DNA of 39,395 nt from a virus. Shown here piece after piece: positions 30,707 to 38,729 of the stretch (its first letter is position 1; each line of letters begins with the position of its first letter). A program made the position numbers and the translations under genes. The notes below the pieces were generated by a model, which saw nothing but the letters and a program-made list of their open reading frames with translations, made no database searches and was not told the DNA's origin. The stretch covers positions 1 to 39,395 of IMG/VR virus record IMGVR_UViG_3300031772_000104. The stretch is one strand, 5' to 3'.

Positions 30707-31144
30707 TCACTTCTTCATCAATTTCTCTAATTCTATGTATATCTCATCGATGGTCTTTCCGGGGAATGCTGTCAAGGCATCGCTCATGTTCTTGGTTATC
30801 CAGTTCTTGCTGAATTTCTCATAATTCCCCAATGCCTTGGCGGGCATATTACTCTTTCTCTCTTCATATCTTTTGACTAATTCTGATAAAATATCATCGC
30901 CAGTTGCAATTATGCCTTCTAACTCTTTTTCTACTTCTTTGAGTTTTTCTCTCACTCGCTGGAGTTCTTCTTTGGGGTTGGAAATCTTCTCCCTGAAATC
31001 TCTCTCAATGTTGGCTCGGACCAACTCAGCAAAACTCTTATAATACCCGCTTTTTATAAGCGTGTTCGCCATCTTTTTATCTTTCTCATATAGATATACA
31101 CTCGTCGTGCTCCTCGCGTTCTCCTGACTTTCGGTCCCCAACAT
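30707..31144 (-). CDS. ribbon-helix-helix DNA-binding protein with coiled coil
   Basis: Residues about 13-50 (TTSVYLYEKDKKMANTLI ... SFAELVRANIERDF) match the beta-alpha-alpha RHH fold of CopG-type repressors. A charged coiled coil (residues 60-95) and helical tail follow. It likely dimerises and binds operators. A GGTGG site precedes ATG. Confidence 0.65.
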   Translation of the reverse strand: MLGTESQENARSTTSVYLYEKDKKMANTLIKSGYYKSFAELVRANIERDFREKISNPKEELQRVREKLKEVEKELEGIIATGDDILSELVKRYEERKSNMPAKALGNYEKFSKNWITKNMSDALTAFPGKTIDEIYIELEKLMKK

Positions 31145-31152
31145 GCAACCAC

Positions 31153-31407
31153 CTAAATGAATTGTCTGATTACTTCCTTCCAGTTCTCTGATAAACGATA
31201 TGAGAGTTCTCCTCTTTTAATAAAAAGTTTAAGGCGGCACATCTGGTCGATGTGCGCCTTGATTGTAACTGGCCTTACTTTATCAGTAATCGCTACAAAG
31301 ATAGATTCGATATCTGACACCGTCACATATCCATCTTTATCCTTGTAAGAACTGGTGTCCAAAATGGAGAGAACTCGTTGATACTCTTCGATATTTCTCC
31401 TGGCCAT
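31153..31407 (-). CDS. winged-helix DNA-binding protein
   Basis: 84 residues. VTVSDIESIFVAITDKV, a recognition-helix-like segment RPVTIKAHIDQMCRLKLF, and a wing RGELSYRLSE fit a winged helix. Probably a small transcription factor, adjacent to the RHH gene. Confidence 0.6.
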   Translation of the reverse strand: MARRNIEEYQRVLSILDTSSYKDKDGYVTVSDIESIFVAITDKVRPVTIKAHIDQMCRLKLFIKRGELSYRLSENWKEVIRQFI

Positions 31408-31416
31408 TTTAACACC

Positions 31417-31965
31417 CTACTTCTTGTAGAACTTCTTCGGCTTTGCGTCGAATCCCGCTTGGATGATATTTGACGCGTCCTGCTTGCTCAGTTCTTCCGG
31501 AGCCGCCACATTTAGTTCAGCCAGTGCTTCCGCCACGACCTTCTGCACATTCGCATCCTTGTCGTTCAAGAACTCGTGAATCTTACTCACTTGCTTCTCG
31601 GACGCTGGACCCTTCAGTTCGGTTGGACCGTTATACGGTTGCTTCTGAAACCCAGTGGGCTTTTGATATCCGCTGACCGGCGCCTGGGTAGATGCTGCTT
31701 GCTTAAATGCCTTTTGCTCTACGAAGGTCTTGAACTCCGGGGTTCCCTCGACCATGGTCTCATCCCATGTGATGATACCTGCCATGTCCATACCCGCTGC
31801 CTTACTGAAGGCAATCATCGTGGTCGCTACTGCCGCAGAGAGAGAATCCTCTTTGCTATACAGTTCTTTCATCTTATTATACACGTGCTCATAGACTTCA
31901 AAATACTTGTCCATGTAGCTCTTCCAATACACCTTAGTTAGGGTGTAGCTTTCTACATAACTCAT
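31417..31965 (-). CDS. 182-aa protein with C-terminal helical domain, possible recombination or ssDNA factor
   Basis: N-terminal half is helical; residues about 90-120 are Pro/Gln/Gly-rich. The C-terminal 60 residues (SEKQVSKIHEFLND ... LSKQDASNIIQAGF) resemble small domains at the ends of phage recombination or replication proteins. Family not certain. ATG 31965 is used; a GTG at 31974 would add three residues. It precedes the RHH and winged-helix genes. Confidence 0.5.
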   Translation of the reverse strand: MSYVESYTLTKVYWKSYMDKYFEVYEHVYNKMKELYSKEDSLSAAVATTMIAFSKAAGMDMAGIITWDETMVEGTPEFKTFVEQKAFKQAASTQAPVSGYQKPTGFQKQPYNGPTELKGPASEKQVSKIHEFLNDKDANVQKVVAEALAELNVAAPEELSKQDASNIIQAGFDAKPKKFYKK

Positions 31966-32039
31966 TTTTTTCACACTCTTTCTTAATTTCTGTTAGAGTA
32001 GAAACTCCACTCTTGTTCATGTATATACACCACGACTAT

Positions 32040-32561
32040 TTAACACTTTCCCTCAACGTTCTCGGTGAATTTTTTCAATTCGCTCTCGGCGTTGGAGAGA
32101 AGTATCTTAGTAATCCTCACCTTTGTTTTTGGTTCTGGATTGTCTTCATTGGTGTATAATTTGGTCCCAATCACTCGTATCACTTGCGCGTCATCTCCGT
32201 ATAACCCTTTCGGATTTTTGGTCTCACTATACGTCAACGCATCAAGCAATGCTCTAATATCTTTATCTACATCCCCGCTTCCCTTGACTGTTGGGAACGG
32301 CCTGGTCACACTTTTCGGCTTTACTGTATAAAAAATCACCTCCACTATATATCCCATATCTGTATCATCTACAAAGAAATCATCATGAATATCTTTAATG
32401 ACCTTCTTGGTCTCTTTTCTGAACCGGGTCACCTCTTTTTGATTTTGATAGACCTGATTAACTCCCCACTTGCCCTTCTTCCCTTTTTTTCTATATTGAA
32501 AGGCTCTCATACTCCCCTGCGGTACGGGTTCTCCAGGTATCTCAAATTCTACTTTTCTCAT
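32040..32561 (-). CDS. RusA-like Holliday junction resolvase
   Basis: 173 residues. VDKDIRALLDALT and YGDDAQVIRV carry the acidic residues of the RusA fold, and PGEPVPQGSMRAF is a typical start. It cuts four-way DNA junctions in recombination or before packaging. The ATG overlaps the stop of the ATPase gene by one base (TAATG). Confidence 0.88.
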   Translation of the reverse strand: MRKVEFEIPGEPVPQGSMRAFQYRKKGKKGKWGVNQVYQNQKEVTRFRKETKKVIKDIHDDFFVDDTDMGYIVEVIFYTVKPKSVTRPFPTVKGSGDVDKDIRALLDALTYSETKNPKGLYGDDAQVIRVIGTKLYTNEDNPEPKTKVRITKILLSNAESELKKFTENVEGKC

Positions 32562-33112
32562 TACAATACTCCACGTCCGACCATTTCATATATTAAATCT
32601 TTAACTATGGCCGCTCGTTCTTTCGGGGTTCCCCTGACCTCGCATCTATACATCCCATCTACATGCTCATCTAATATATCTTTTATATGTTGGTCTATTG
32701 CTTTTCGATAGTGTTCATCGGGAGAACGAACCCCATCCTCGACTAAATCAAATTCTATTGGAATGTAAACAATATAGTCATAGGTATGCCCCCAATGGGT
32801 GACATATTGGTCCAATACTCTATATTCTTCAAATGTGATATTACCAATCTCATGCGCATAACGAATGTATGCCAATTGGTCATAGACCGTTCTATCGCTT
32901 ATGGTTATATCATCCAGCGGGGCGTCAAGTTCTCGTTGGATTTGTGTCCTGAATATCCATTCCTGCGAACGAAAACTGGTTGCTTCGTTCAATTTGTATG
33001 GGCAGTCTCTTGCTGCTTCAGATACCAGATTGAATTTGGGCATTTCTTTCTTCAATTCCTGCAACAGAGTGGTCTTGCCCGTGCTATGTGACCCACATAA
33101 CCCGATTTTTAT
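32561..33112 (-). CDS. P-loop ATPase/kinase, non-canonical start
   Basis: Residues 6-14 (GSHSTGKTT) form a Walker A motif; the protein resembles the NadR/AAA_28-like nucleotide kinases. The only nearby start codons in frame are ATA 33112 and ATT just before it, after a run of six G; the nearest ATG lies after the P-loop. ATA followed by KIGLCGS looks best. The ORF overlaps the nuclease gene end. Role in packaging or nucleotide metabolism is not certain. Confidence 0.7.
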   Translation of the reverse strand: MKIGLCGSHSTGKTTLLQELKKEMPKFNLVSEAARDCPYKLNEATSFRSQEWIFRTQIQRELDAPLDDITISDRTVYDQLAYIRYAHEIGNITFEEYRVLDQYVTHWGHTYDYIVYIPIEFDLVEDGVRSPDEHYRKAIDQHIKDILDEHVDGMYRCEVRGTPKERAAIVKDLIYEMVGRGVL

Positions 33113-33417
33113 AATAATCCCCCCATATAATTATAGTTAATTCTCGGATTCCTATAATCTTCAAAATCTATTCTATCTTTATAATTTTTTATCATTTTTA
33201 TATATTCTTTTTTGGCTATAATCAAAAGTGTATGATTTTCTCTAAATTTATCAGTCTTCATTTGATGAACCTCATCCATATAACCTTTTACTTCTATATA
33301 AATCTTATCATTAATTAAAAAATCTGGAGTATATGAGGTTTTGGTTCCATCATCCAAAACCATTTGCCTTTTGCTTTCATCACTATGATGTCTATTTACA
33401 AATGTCACAAATAACAC
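33109..33417 (-). CDS. PD-(D/E)XK nuclease, short
   Basis: About 102 residues; GTG start, with TAGGTG sites upstream. TSYTPDFLINDKIYIEVKGY is the PD...ExK metal-binding core. The N-terminus is shorter than in many homing or phage PD-(D/E)XK enzymes, so it may be a trimmed homing endonuclease. It is placed just after the intein-bearing terminase, and has its own TTTAAATAC box (33442-33449). Confidence 0.65.
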   Translation of the reverse strand: MLFVTFVNRHHSDESKRQMVLDDGTKTSYTPDFLINDKIYIEVKGYMDEVHQMKTDKFRENHTLLIIAKKEYIKMIKNYKDRIDFEDYRNPRINYNYMGGLL

Positions 33418-33441
33418 CTACAATTCATTAAACCTTTCAAG

Positions 33442-33449
33442 TATTTAAA
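33442..33449 (-). promoter_or_regulatory. TTTAAATA box before the nuclease gene
   Basis: The minus strand reads GGTTTTAAATACTTGAAAGG, overlapping the last codons of TerL, about 28 nt before the GTG start. Confidence 0.55.
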
Positions 33450-36400
33450 ACCTTTTGCTATTCTTGGTCGTCACTCGTATAGCATTCAATATATCGCTCC
33501 CGCCCTTATTCCCAAATTCAGAATGAGCATTTACTTCCGCATCAGTAGGCATTAAGAAGTCTACATTACCGATATATCTTGCCGTGTGATTTAACTTCTG
33601 ATTTAGAACATTGAACGCGCCGGACAGTCCATCAACTACATCGTCATGGTCGGCTTCTGGGAAGGTCTCCAATTGGTCCATTGCTGTCGAATACCAGTCA
33701 TCGGTTCTTCTCGACCACGCAATTTTAATCAACTCTTTCTCTGACGCCGCTGATAATGGGCGGGCACGGGTCTCTTTATCCCCAGAAACTCTATCTGGGT
33801 AAAATCTATGTCCTGGAGGGATTACCTTTCGTTTATAATGGTCTATACTATGTATACCCGCGCTCCCTGGTTCTTTCTCCATATAAATCGACGTATCTGT
33901 CCCATCTTCAATCGCACAGTTGTATATCTCTCTTTCCACCTCTCTTGGGGATTTATGTAATATCCTCATATCCAATATATAGAATACTCCGGCTTTCTTA
34001 TCATATCCCAAATGACACCCCACCGTCGCATCCCCATCAACCGTTGCTGCCATATCCCAATATCTGACCTTCTTCAAATCCGGGTATGGGACTTTGGCAT
34101 ATGGAACCTTTTCGAACCACATGCGGCTGAACATATTACCCATTGCGCGTATCTCCCAATTTCCCTCTGCTAATTGCGCTCTGGTGACCGGGTCTAACTT
34201 GTTTAGAGAATCTGTATATGATACTCTATCTAAGAACGGATTATCCCTGGCTAATGACGGGACGAACATGGGCATTCTATATCGTATATATTCTTCGGTT
34301 ATCAACTCTTTTGGCATGTTATTCTTTTTCGCCAAGTCAATTATATCCGCCCGTATTGCTGGACGGGTTCTCTTATTGACAAATCTATTATACACCCACT
34401 CTGTATTACCGCTGAACCAAACCGCACCATTTTGTCGGATGATGAATGATTCTGTATTCTCTACTGTTATACAATAGATTTTACCTTTATAATTATAATG
34501 CTGTGCGGGGGTTTTTGTTTTAACAGAAGTATTGACATCATAAACATGATTTCCTGTGTTAATTACCGTTCCTCCACATTTGGTCTTTTTGAAACTGACA
34601 TGATATTGTCTAAGGTTTCCATTAATTAATCTTCCTCTTATATTTCCACCATTTCTCGCTGCCGTTTCTCTGAATAAGACACTATATCCCAATTTCAATG
34701 CTATTTCACCCATATCATCACAAAGTTGTTTCGATGTGCTAGTATATTTCACAGGAATTGTGTTTTTACGGGTTCCGTCGCCATCTATCATAGCATCAAA
34801 CAATATTTGTAATTGTCTTCTACTTAAATTCTTATATTCCTTCGGAATGAACTTCTCATCACATAATCCAAACTGTCTGAAATGTTCATAAAGATTTGCA
34901 TAATATAATTTGAAATCTTTTTCGTTATAACTATATTTTAATCCTATTCTATTTAATAGATTTTTAATTTTATCTACTCCTTCTGGTTTACTCTGGGATA
35001 TACTAATCCCTTTATCTCTATGAATACAACTTCCCTCGGTCAAGAACCATCCTAAAAATTCTAGAAAATCGTCTCCATTTATCACTTCTGGATTATCTCT
35101 GTTCTTCCTGTGTGCTGGTGAAATCACAAACTCCTTCAATTCTTTTTCAGAATCGTAATTACAGCTCCTCAGTAACCCAATCTGTCCCGGACATTCATCT
35201 AAATGTCTTATAGTTATAGATGAATTTTCAGATTTTATATTATCAATACTACAAATTCTATGATTTGGAGTACATTCTATATGCATGCCTCTATAAACAA
35301 ATTTCTTCATTTCCCCATCATAATCAGCAACGGTGTTTCCTATCACTTTAGATGTTTTGAGAGTTCTATATTCGTCCACAGAATAAACCATTTCCCCCGC
35401 ACGAATATTTTTAATATCCTTCCATCCTTCAGTAGTGAGAACTTCCCCAAAGGGAACACAGTGTTCTCCATTCGGGTTGGTAGTTGCTCTCATCCTAAGA
35501 GGTATGCCAAGTGCTTCCTGTTCTTTATTCCTCACCAAACGAGAGAACAAGAAAGAGTATGTCTCTTCAGGCTGTTGAGTTAGTTCATCAAATCCAATGA
35601 ATTGATAGGATTGTCCGATATAGTTGTATTTATCCCGCTCGGACTCTAAGTGTCCAAATCCTAAAATCGCTCCACTGGGGAACTCCCACTGTTTGAGTTT
35701 ATCATCCCAACGCACTCCATCATCCTCCCACTTCTTGAACCAATTCATGCTAACTGGGATAAGACCGTCACCTTTGGATAACTCTTGATAGGTCTTTCTG
35801 AAGATTATGGCGTTATACGTTGGTATGTCTACATATTGAGTGGCAGCCATTAATAGAGAAATACTATTATGAGTGACGATGAAATCCTCAACTAAAAATA
35901 ACCCGGATGGATGTTCTATGGTTATACATCTTGTTGGTTGTTTTCCCATATATTCCACAGAATCTAATCTTAAACATGGGTCGGTTATACCTCCCATATA
36001 TGATTGCCCCCCTCTTCTAAGTTTCTTCCTTGAAATTCCTATATAATTTTCTCCATTCTTTATCTGTATCCAAACTGTATAAGCAATTCTGCCTTCTTTT
36101 TTAACTTCTTCGTAAGTATAAGTAGGTATTTTATCAGTTATAGAAGCACGACCTCCCAAAGAACGCACAACCCATTGAACGTCTTCAGCTAACTGTTTGC
36201 TAGTCGTAGTATAACTCATATGCCCACGGTCATCTATATATCCATCCGTATCCATCAATCCTTTCAATAAATCAGTTCTAATAGCAATAGATGCCAATTT
36301 ATAATACTTTGGAATAAACTTTTCATATGAATATTTTCCATATAATCCATATAACTTTAAATTTTCGGTAAGTTCACATACGTCTCCTATTATACTCGCA

Positions 36401-37116
36401 GCAGATTCATTTATCGTTAATTTCCATCCAGTACGTTTTTTAACCTCCTCGAATACTTCTAAATCTATTCCTGATATAGAATACCAGTCTTCATTTGTAA
36501 TACACCCGTCTCCAAGTAATACTCCAAGCACATATGGTTCTATTCTAATCATATCTTTTTTATAACTTTTAGTGAACTCAACCGCATCTGTAAGCGGAAT
36601 TAATAAATTCTTTTTTAATTTATAATCCATTTTTTTCTCATTCTCAAACCATTCTAAAATCCTTTTTGTATCCCAAATTACATACGACCCTTCCTCTGGA
36701 GTGTTTCTGTTTGCTTTTCGATAACTACCATCCGACGTTTTAATCTTCCATAAATGTTCTAAATCACAAATTACAGTCCTACCATCTTGAAAAGTAAATT
36801 TATAAGTATCTTGTTCTCCTCTTTCATAAACTCTAAGAACTTTTGTATTTGTACCAAATGGAGTTGAAATTACATCTCCTTCTTCTAAATCCCCAAATCT
36901 ACGTGGACCAAACGGCGTTATTACCTGAGTTAACGCCGTTAACCCTTTGCCACCACGAGTGGCACCACCATACAATGCTTCCATGATATTCAATCTTAAG
37001 AAGGCCAGCTGGTTGGCGAATGGTAAGTATCGTTCGAACTTGTTCCATCTTATTAATTTGTTTATATCCACGCCGTTTATCTGTGCGTTCACGGCGTCAT
37101 TTTGACTATCGGTCAT
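33445..37116 (-). CDS. terL: terminase large subunit with two inteins
   Basis: DNA-packaging motor. The 1223-residue frame contains two inteins, leaving an extein of about 511 residues. ATPase part: Walker A GGATRGGK-S (interrupted after Lys57 by intein 1), Walker B YQFIGFDELTQ, coupling motif ATTNPNGEH (intein 2 after it). Nuclease part: YWDMAATVDGD, YMEKEPGS and ADHDDVVDGL, the acidic residues of the RNase H fold. TerL is nonfunctional until both inteins are spliced out. An ATACATATATA box lies about 20 nt before ATG 37116, with no ribosome site. Confidence 0.95.
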   Translation of the reverse strand: MTDSQNDAVNAQINGVDINKLIRWNKFERYLPFANQLAFLRLNIMEALYGGATRGGKGLTALTQVITPFGPRRFGDLEEGDVISTPFGTNTKVLRVYERGEQDTYKFTFQDGRTVICDLEHLWKIKTSDGSYRKANRNTPEEGSYVIWDTKRILEWFENEKKMDYKLKKNLLIPLTDAVEFTKSYKKDMIRIEPYVLGVLLGDGCITNEDWYSISGIDLEVFEEVKKRTGWKLTINESAASIIGDVCELTENLKLYGLYGKYSYEKFIPKYYKLASIAIRTDLLKGLMDTDGYIDDRGHMSYTTTSKQLAEDVQWVVRSLGGRASITDKIPTYTYEEVKKEGRIAYTVWIQIKNGENYIGISRKKLRRGGQSYMGGITDPCLRLDSVEYMGKQPTRCITIEHPSGLFLVEDFIVTHNSISLLMAATQYVDIPTYNAIIFRKTYQELSKGDGLIPVSMNWFKKWEDDGVRWDDKLKQWEFPSGAILGFGHLESERDKYNYIGQSYQFIGFDELTQQPEETYSFLFSRLVRNKEQEALGIPLRMRATTNPNGEHCVPFGEVLTTEGWKDIKNIRAGEMVYSVDEYRTLKTSKVIGNTVADYDGEMKKFVYRGMHIECTPNHRICSIDNIKSENSSITIRHLDECPGQIGLLRSCNYDSEKELKEFVISPAHRKNRDNPEVINGDDFLEFLGWFLTEGSCIHRDKGISISQSKPEGVDKIKNLLNRIGLKYSYNEKDFKLYYANLYEHFRQFGLCDEKFIPKEYKNLSRRQLQILFDAMIDGDGTRKNTIPVKYTSTSKQLCDDMGEIALKLGYSVLFRETAARNGGNIRGRLINGNLRQYHVSFKKTKCGGTVINTGNHVYDVNTSVKTKTPAQHYNYKGKIYCITVENTESFIIRQNGAVWFSGNTEWVYNRFVNKRTRPAIRADIIDLAKKNNMPKELITEEYIRYRMPMFVPSLARDNPFLDRVSYTDSLNKLDPVTRAQLAEGNWEIRAMGNMFSRMWFEKVPYAKVPYPDLKKVRYWDMAATVDGDATVGCHLGYDKKAGVFYILDMRILHKSPREVEREIYNCAIEDGTDTSIYMEKEPGSAGIHSIDHYKRKVIPPGHRFYPDRVSGDKETRARPLSAASEKELIKIAWSRRTDDWYSTAMDQLETFPEADHDDVVDGLSGAFNVLNQKLNHTARYIGNVDFLMPTDAEVNAHSEFGNKGGSDILNAIRVTTKNSKRF
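34405..35460 (-). mobile_element. intein 2 of TerL, LAGLIDADG type
   Basis: 352 residues (553-904). Starts with Cys (CVPFGEVLTTEGW), ends VWFSGN and is followed by Thr (TEWVY) as the +1 nucleophile. Penultimate Gly replaces the usual His. Two LAGLIDADG-like helices (FLEFLGWFLTEGS, LQILFDAMIDGDG) suggest an active homing endonuclease. It sits directly behind the ATTNPNGEH coupling motif. Confidence 0.93.
35866..36945 (-). mobile_element. intein 1 of TerL, LAGLIDADG type, in the Walker A motif
   Basis: 360 residues (58-417), cutting GGATRGGK from SISLL. It starts with Gly (GLTALTQVITPFGP), which lacks the usual Cys/Ser nucleophile, ends FIVTHN and is followed by Ser. Two LAGLIDADG helices are present (VLGVLLGDGCIT, LLKGLMDTDGYIDD). 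Splicing by a variant route is implied. Confidence 0.92.
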
Positions 37117-37129
37117 ATACTATCATAGT

Positions 37130-37141
37130 TTATATATGTAT
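37130..37141 (-). promoter_or_regulatory. ATACATATATA box of terL
   Basis: The minus strand reads ATACATATATAA. The box is in a 71-nt gap that also carries a plus-strand box (TACATATATTA, near 37151-37161) for the divergent gene, so this is a two-way promoter region. Confidence 0.65.
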
Positions 37142-37187
37142 AAGAAATTGTACATATATTATCCATACGAGATGGGGGTGAGTTTAA

Positions 37188-37700
37188 TTGCCAAATACTG
37201 AAAAATTATTCAAGTATGATGATGTTGTCTCTGAGATAGAACACCGGGAGGATATACTTCAACGTTTGTCCGCCGCCGAGACTCATTGCTGTGAACTCCA
37301 CCAGCATATCGTAGAAATGAAGAATGATATCAAGACTTTAGAGGAGGCGAAGGCGGACTTGGCGGGGGTGATGGAATCGACCAAGTTGGCAAAAGAGGTC
37401 ATGGATGCGCGGCTCTCATCGATGAACGAGTTCAGGGAGTCGCTGAGGGACCAGACGAAGGAGTTTCTGACCCGAGTAGAGTATGGCAGTCAGCAAGGGG
37501 CGCTCGAAACTCGCTTCTTGAGAATGGACGAGGACATCCGAGGGCTTCGGGAGTCAAGAGCGTCCTTGGAAGGGAAGGCGAGCCAGTTGCAGCAGGACGT
37601 TGGCGCGAAGGCATCTTCGTCATCGCTCTGGCTTTCGGTGGCAATCGCCATCTTTAGCATCGTAATCTCGATTATTGGAGTGTTCATGGGGTTCCTGTGA
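37188..37700 (+). CDS. coiled-coil membrane protein, only plus-strand gene
   Basis: 170 residues from TTG 37188, with a strong GGGGGTGAG site before it. Residues 15-140 are a long, charged coiled coil (MNEFRESLRDQTKEFLTRVEYG; LRESRASLEGKASQLQQD) and residues 147-169 a transmembrane helix (LWLSVAIAIFSIVISIIGVFMGFL). Similar short coiled-coil membrane proteins are common in tailed phages near lysis or structural genes. The gene is richer in G+C than its neighbours and ends 2 nt before the convergent gene, so recent transfer is possible. Confidence 0.75.
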   Translation: MPNTEKLFKYDDVVSEIEHREDILQRLSAAETHCCELHQHIVEMKNDIKTLEEAKADLAGVMESTKLAKEVMDARLSSMNEFRESLRDQTKEFLTRVEYGSQQGALETRFLRMDEDIRGLRESRASLEGKASQLQQDVGAKASSSSLWLSVAIAIFSIVISIIGVFMGFL

Positions 37701-37702
37701 TA

Positions 37703-37945
37703 TTATTTAGGATAGTTGATGCTGTCGAGAAAATGAAATGATAGAAATAAAACCTTTTCCTTTGGTTTCTTTCGATACCCGAACCGTCTTATACATTTAT
37801 TAATCCATACCGCTACTATGGGAAAAGGGGTGTCTTTTGTTATTCGCGGCTTGCCTTGATAATTATATGCTAAATATGAGCGCACTTGCTTATATAGTTC
37901 TGATATATCATTGAACTCGGCAAGCGGGTCTTCATCATCGGACAT
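37703..37945 (-). CDS. 80-aa protein, unknown
   Basis: No family recognised. Acidic N-terminus (SDDEDPLAEFND) and basic C-terminus (RRFGYRKKPKEKVLF). Stops 2 nt from the plus-strand gene. A CTATATATAACG box lies about 15 nt before ATG. Confidence 0.55.
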   Translation of the reverse strand: MSDDEDPLAEFNDISELYKQVRSYLAYNYQGKPRITKDTPFPIVAVWINKCIRRFGYRKKPKEKVLFLSFHFLDSINYPK

Positions 37946-37977
37946 TGAACGTTATATATAGATTGAAGTATATAATC

Positions 37978-38601
37978 TTATTGTTCTGTTGTCTTACCGT
38001 CGAATTCTTCTTTTTGTGCTTCGGCTTGTTGTTTAGTTGCTCTAACAGTCTTATCAGCATGCTCGGGGGGTGAATATAATGTATAAAGTTTAAGGTCCTT
38101 GTCTTTAGATATATTCATTACATTATGTTTTGAGCCGGCGGGAACAACTATACCTGTGCCATCGGAAATCCGGTGTTCCTTACCATCTATAACTACTACT
38201 CCATCACCAGCATCCACCCGGAAGAATTGGTCGACGTCTTCATGGACTTCCATACCTATATCTTCTCCCGGCAGAAGTTTCATCAATACCAATTGAGAGT
38301 GCTTCCCAGTATAAACTACTCTTCTAAAATCCTCATTAGCATTGGTTAGTTCTTCTATATTTGCTATGAACCCCACTGCTTTCATAAACTGTTTTTGTTT
38401 CTTCTTTTTCTTGGAATATAACGGATTTCGATATCCTTCTGTTATGGTAGAAGCGGGCTCCCCGAACGCTTTCTCATCCGTGGTCGGATTGACATATCCC
38501 ACTGACCTCGCTGGAGTGGGGCCGGCAGATAATGCGTCGTCCTTTTCAAGACTAATCAATAATTCACATGCTCGGGACAATTTGTTTATGGGAGTTCTCA
38601 T
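37978..38601 (-). CDS. cupin-domain protein
   Basis: 207 residues. Cupin core (about 100-190): GMEVHEDVDQFFRVDAGDG, then GIVVPAGSKHNVMN and LKLYTLYSPPEHADKTV, like the mannose-6-phosphate isomerase-type single-cupin family, with His/Asp/Glu/His metal ligands in place. The N-terminus is Ala/Pro-rich and Lys-rich. It could be a sugar or stress protein; role in a virus is unclear. The ATACATATATA box lies only about 11 nt before ATG. Confidence 0.8.
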   Translation of the reverse strand: MRTPINKLSRACELLISLEKDDALSAGPTPARSVGYVNPTTDEKAFGEPASTITEGYRNPLYSKKKKKQKQFMKAVGFIANIEELTNANEDFRRVVYTGKHSQLVLMKLLPGEDIGMEVHEDVDQFFRVDAGDGVVVIDGKEHRISDGTGIVVPAGSKHNVMNISKDKDLKLYTLYSPPEHADKTVRATKQQAEAQKEEFDGKTTEQ

Positions 38602-38605
38602 TGAT

Positions 38606-38619
38606 TAATATATATGTAT
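38606..38619 (-). promoter_or_regulatory. ATACATATATA box before the cupin gene
   Basis: The minus strand reads ATACATATATATTA and overlaps the last codon region of the small membrane gene upstream. Its centre is only about 11 nt from the cupin ATG. Confidence 0.6.
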
Positions 38620-38729
38620 TAATTGCTTTTGTTCTTGAAATATTCATACCATATATGTGTTAAATTGACCCACATAGTAAAATATGCTGCCCCGATTATA
38701 ACTCCAGCCAGATATAGTAAATCAATCAT
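38619..38729 (-). CDS. 36-aa membrane protein
   Basis: ATG 38729 overlaps the RadA stop (ATGA). The single hydrophobic segment IDLLYLAGVIIGAAYFTMWV suggests a transmembrane helix. Coupled to radA by overlap; function unknown. Confidence 0.55.
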   Translation of the reverse strand: MIDLLYLAGVIIGAAYFTMWVNLTHIWYEYFKNKSN

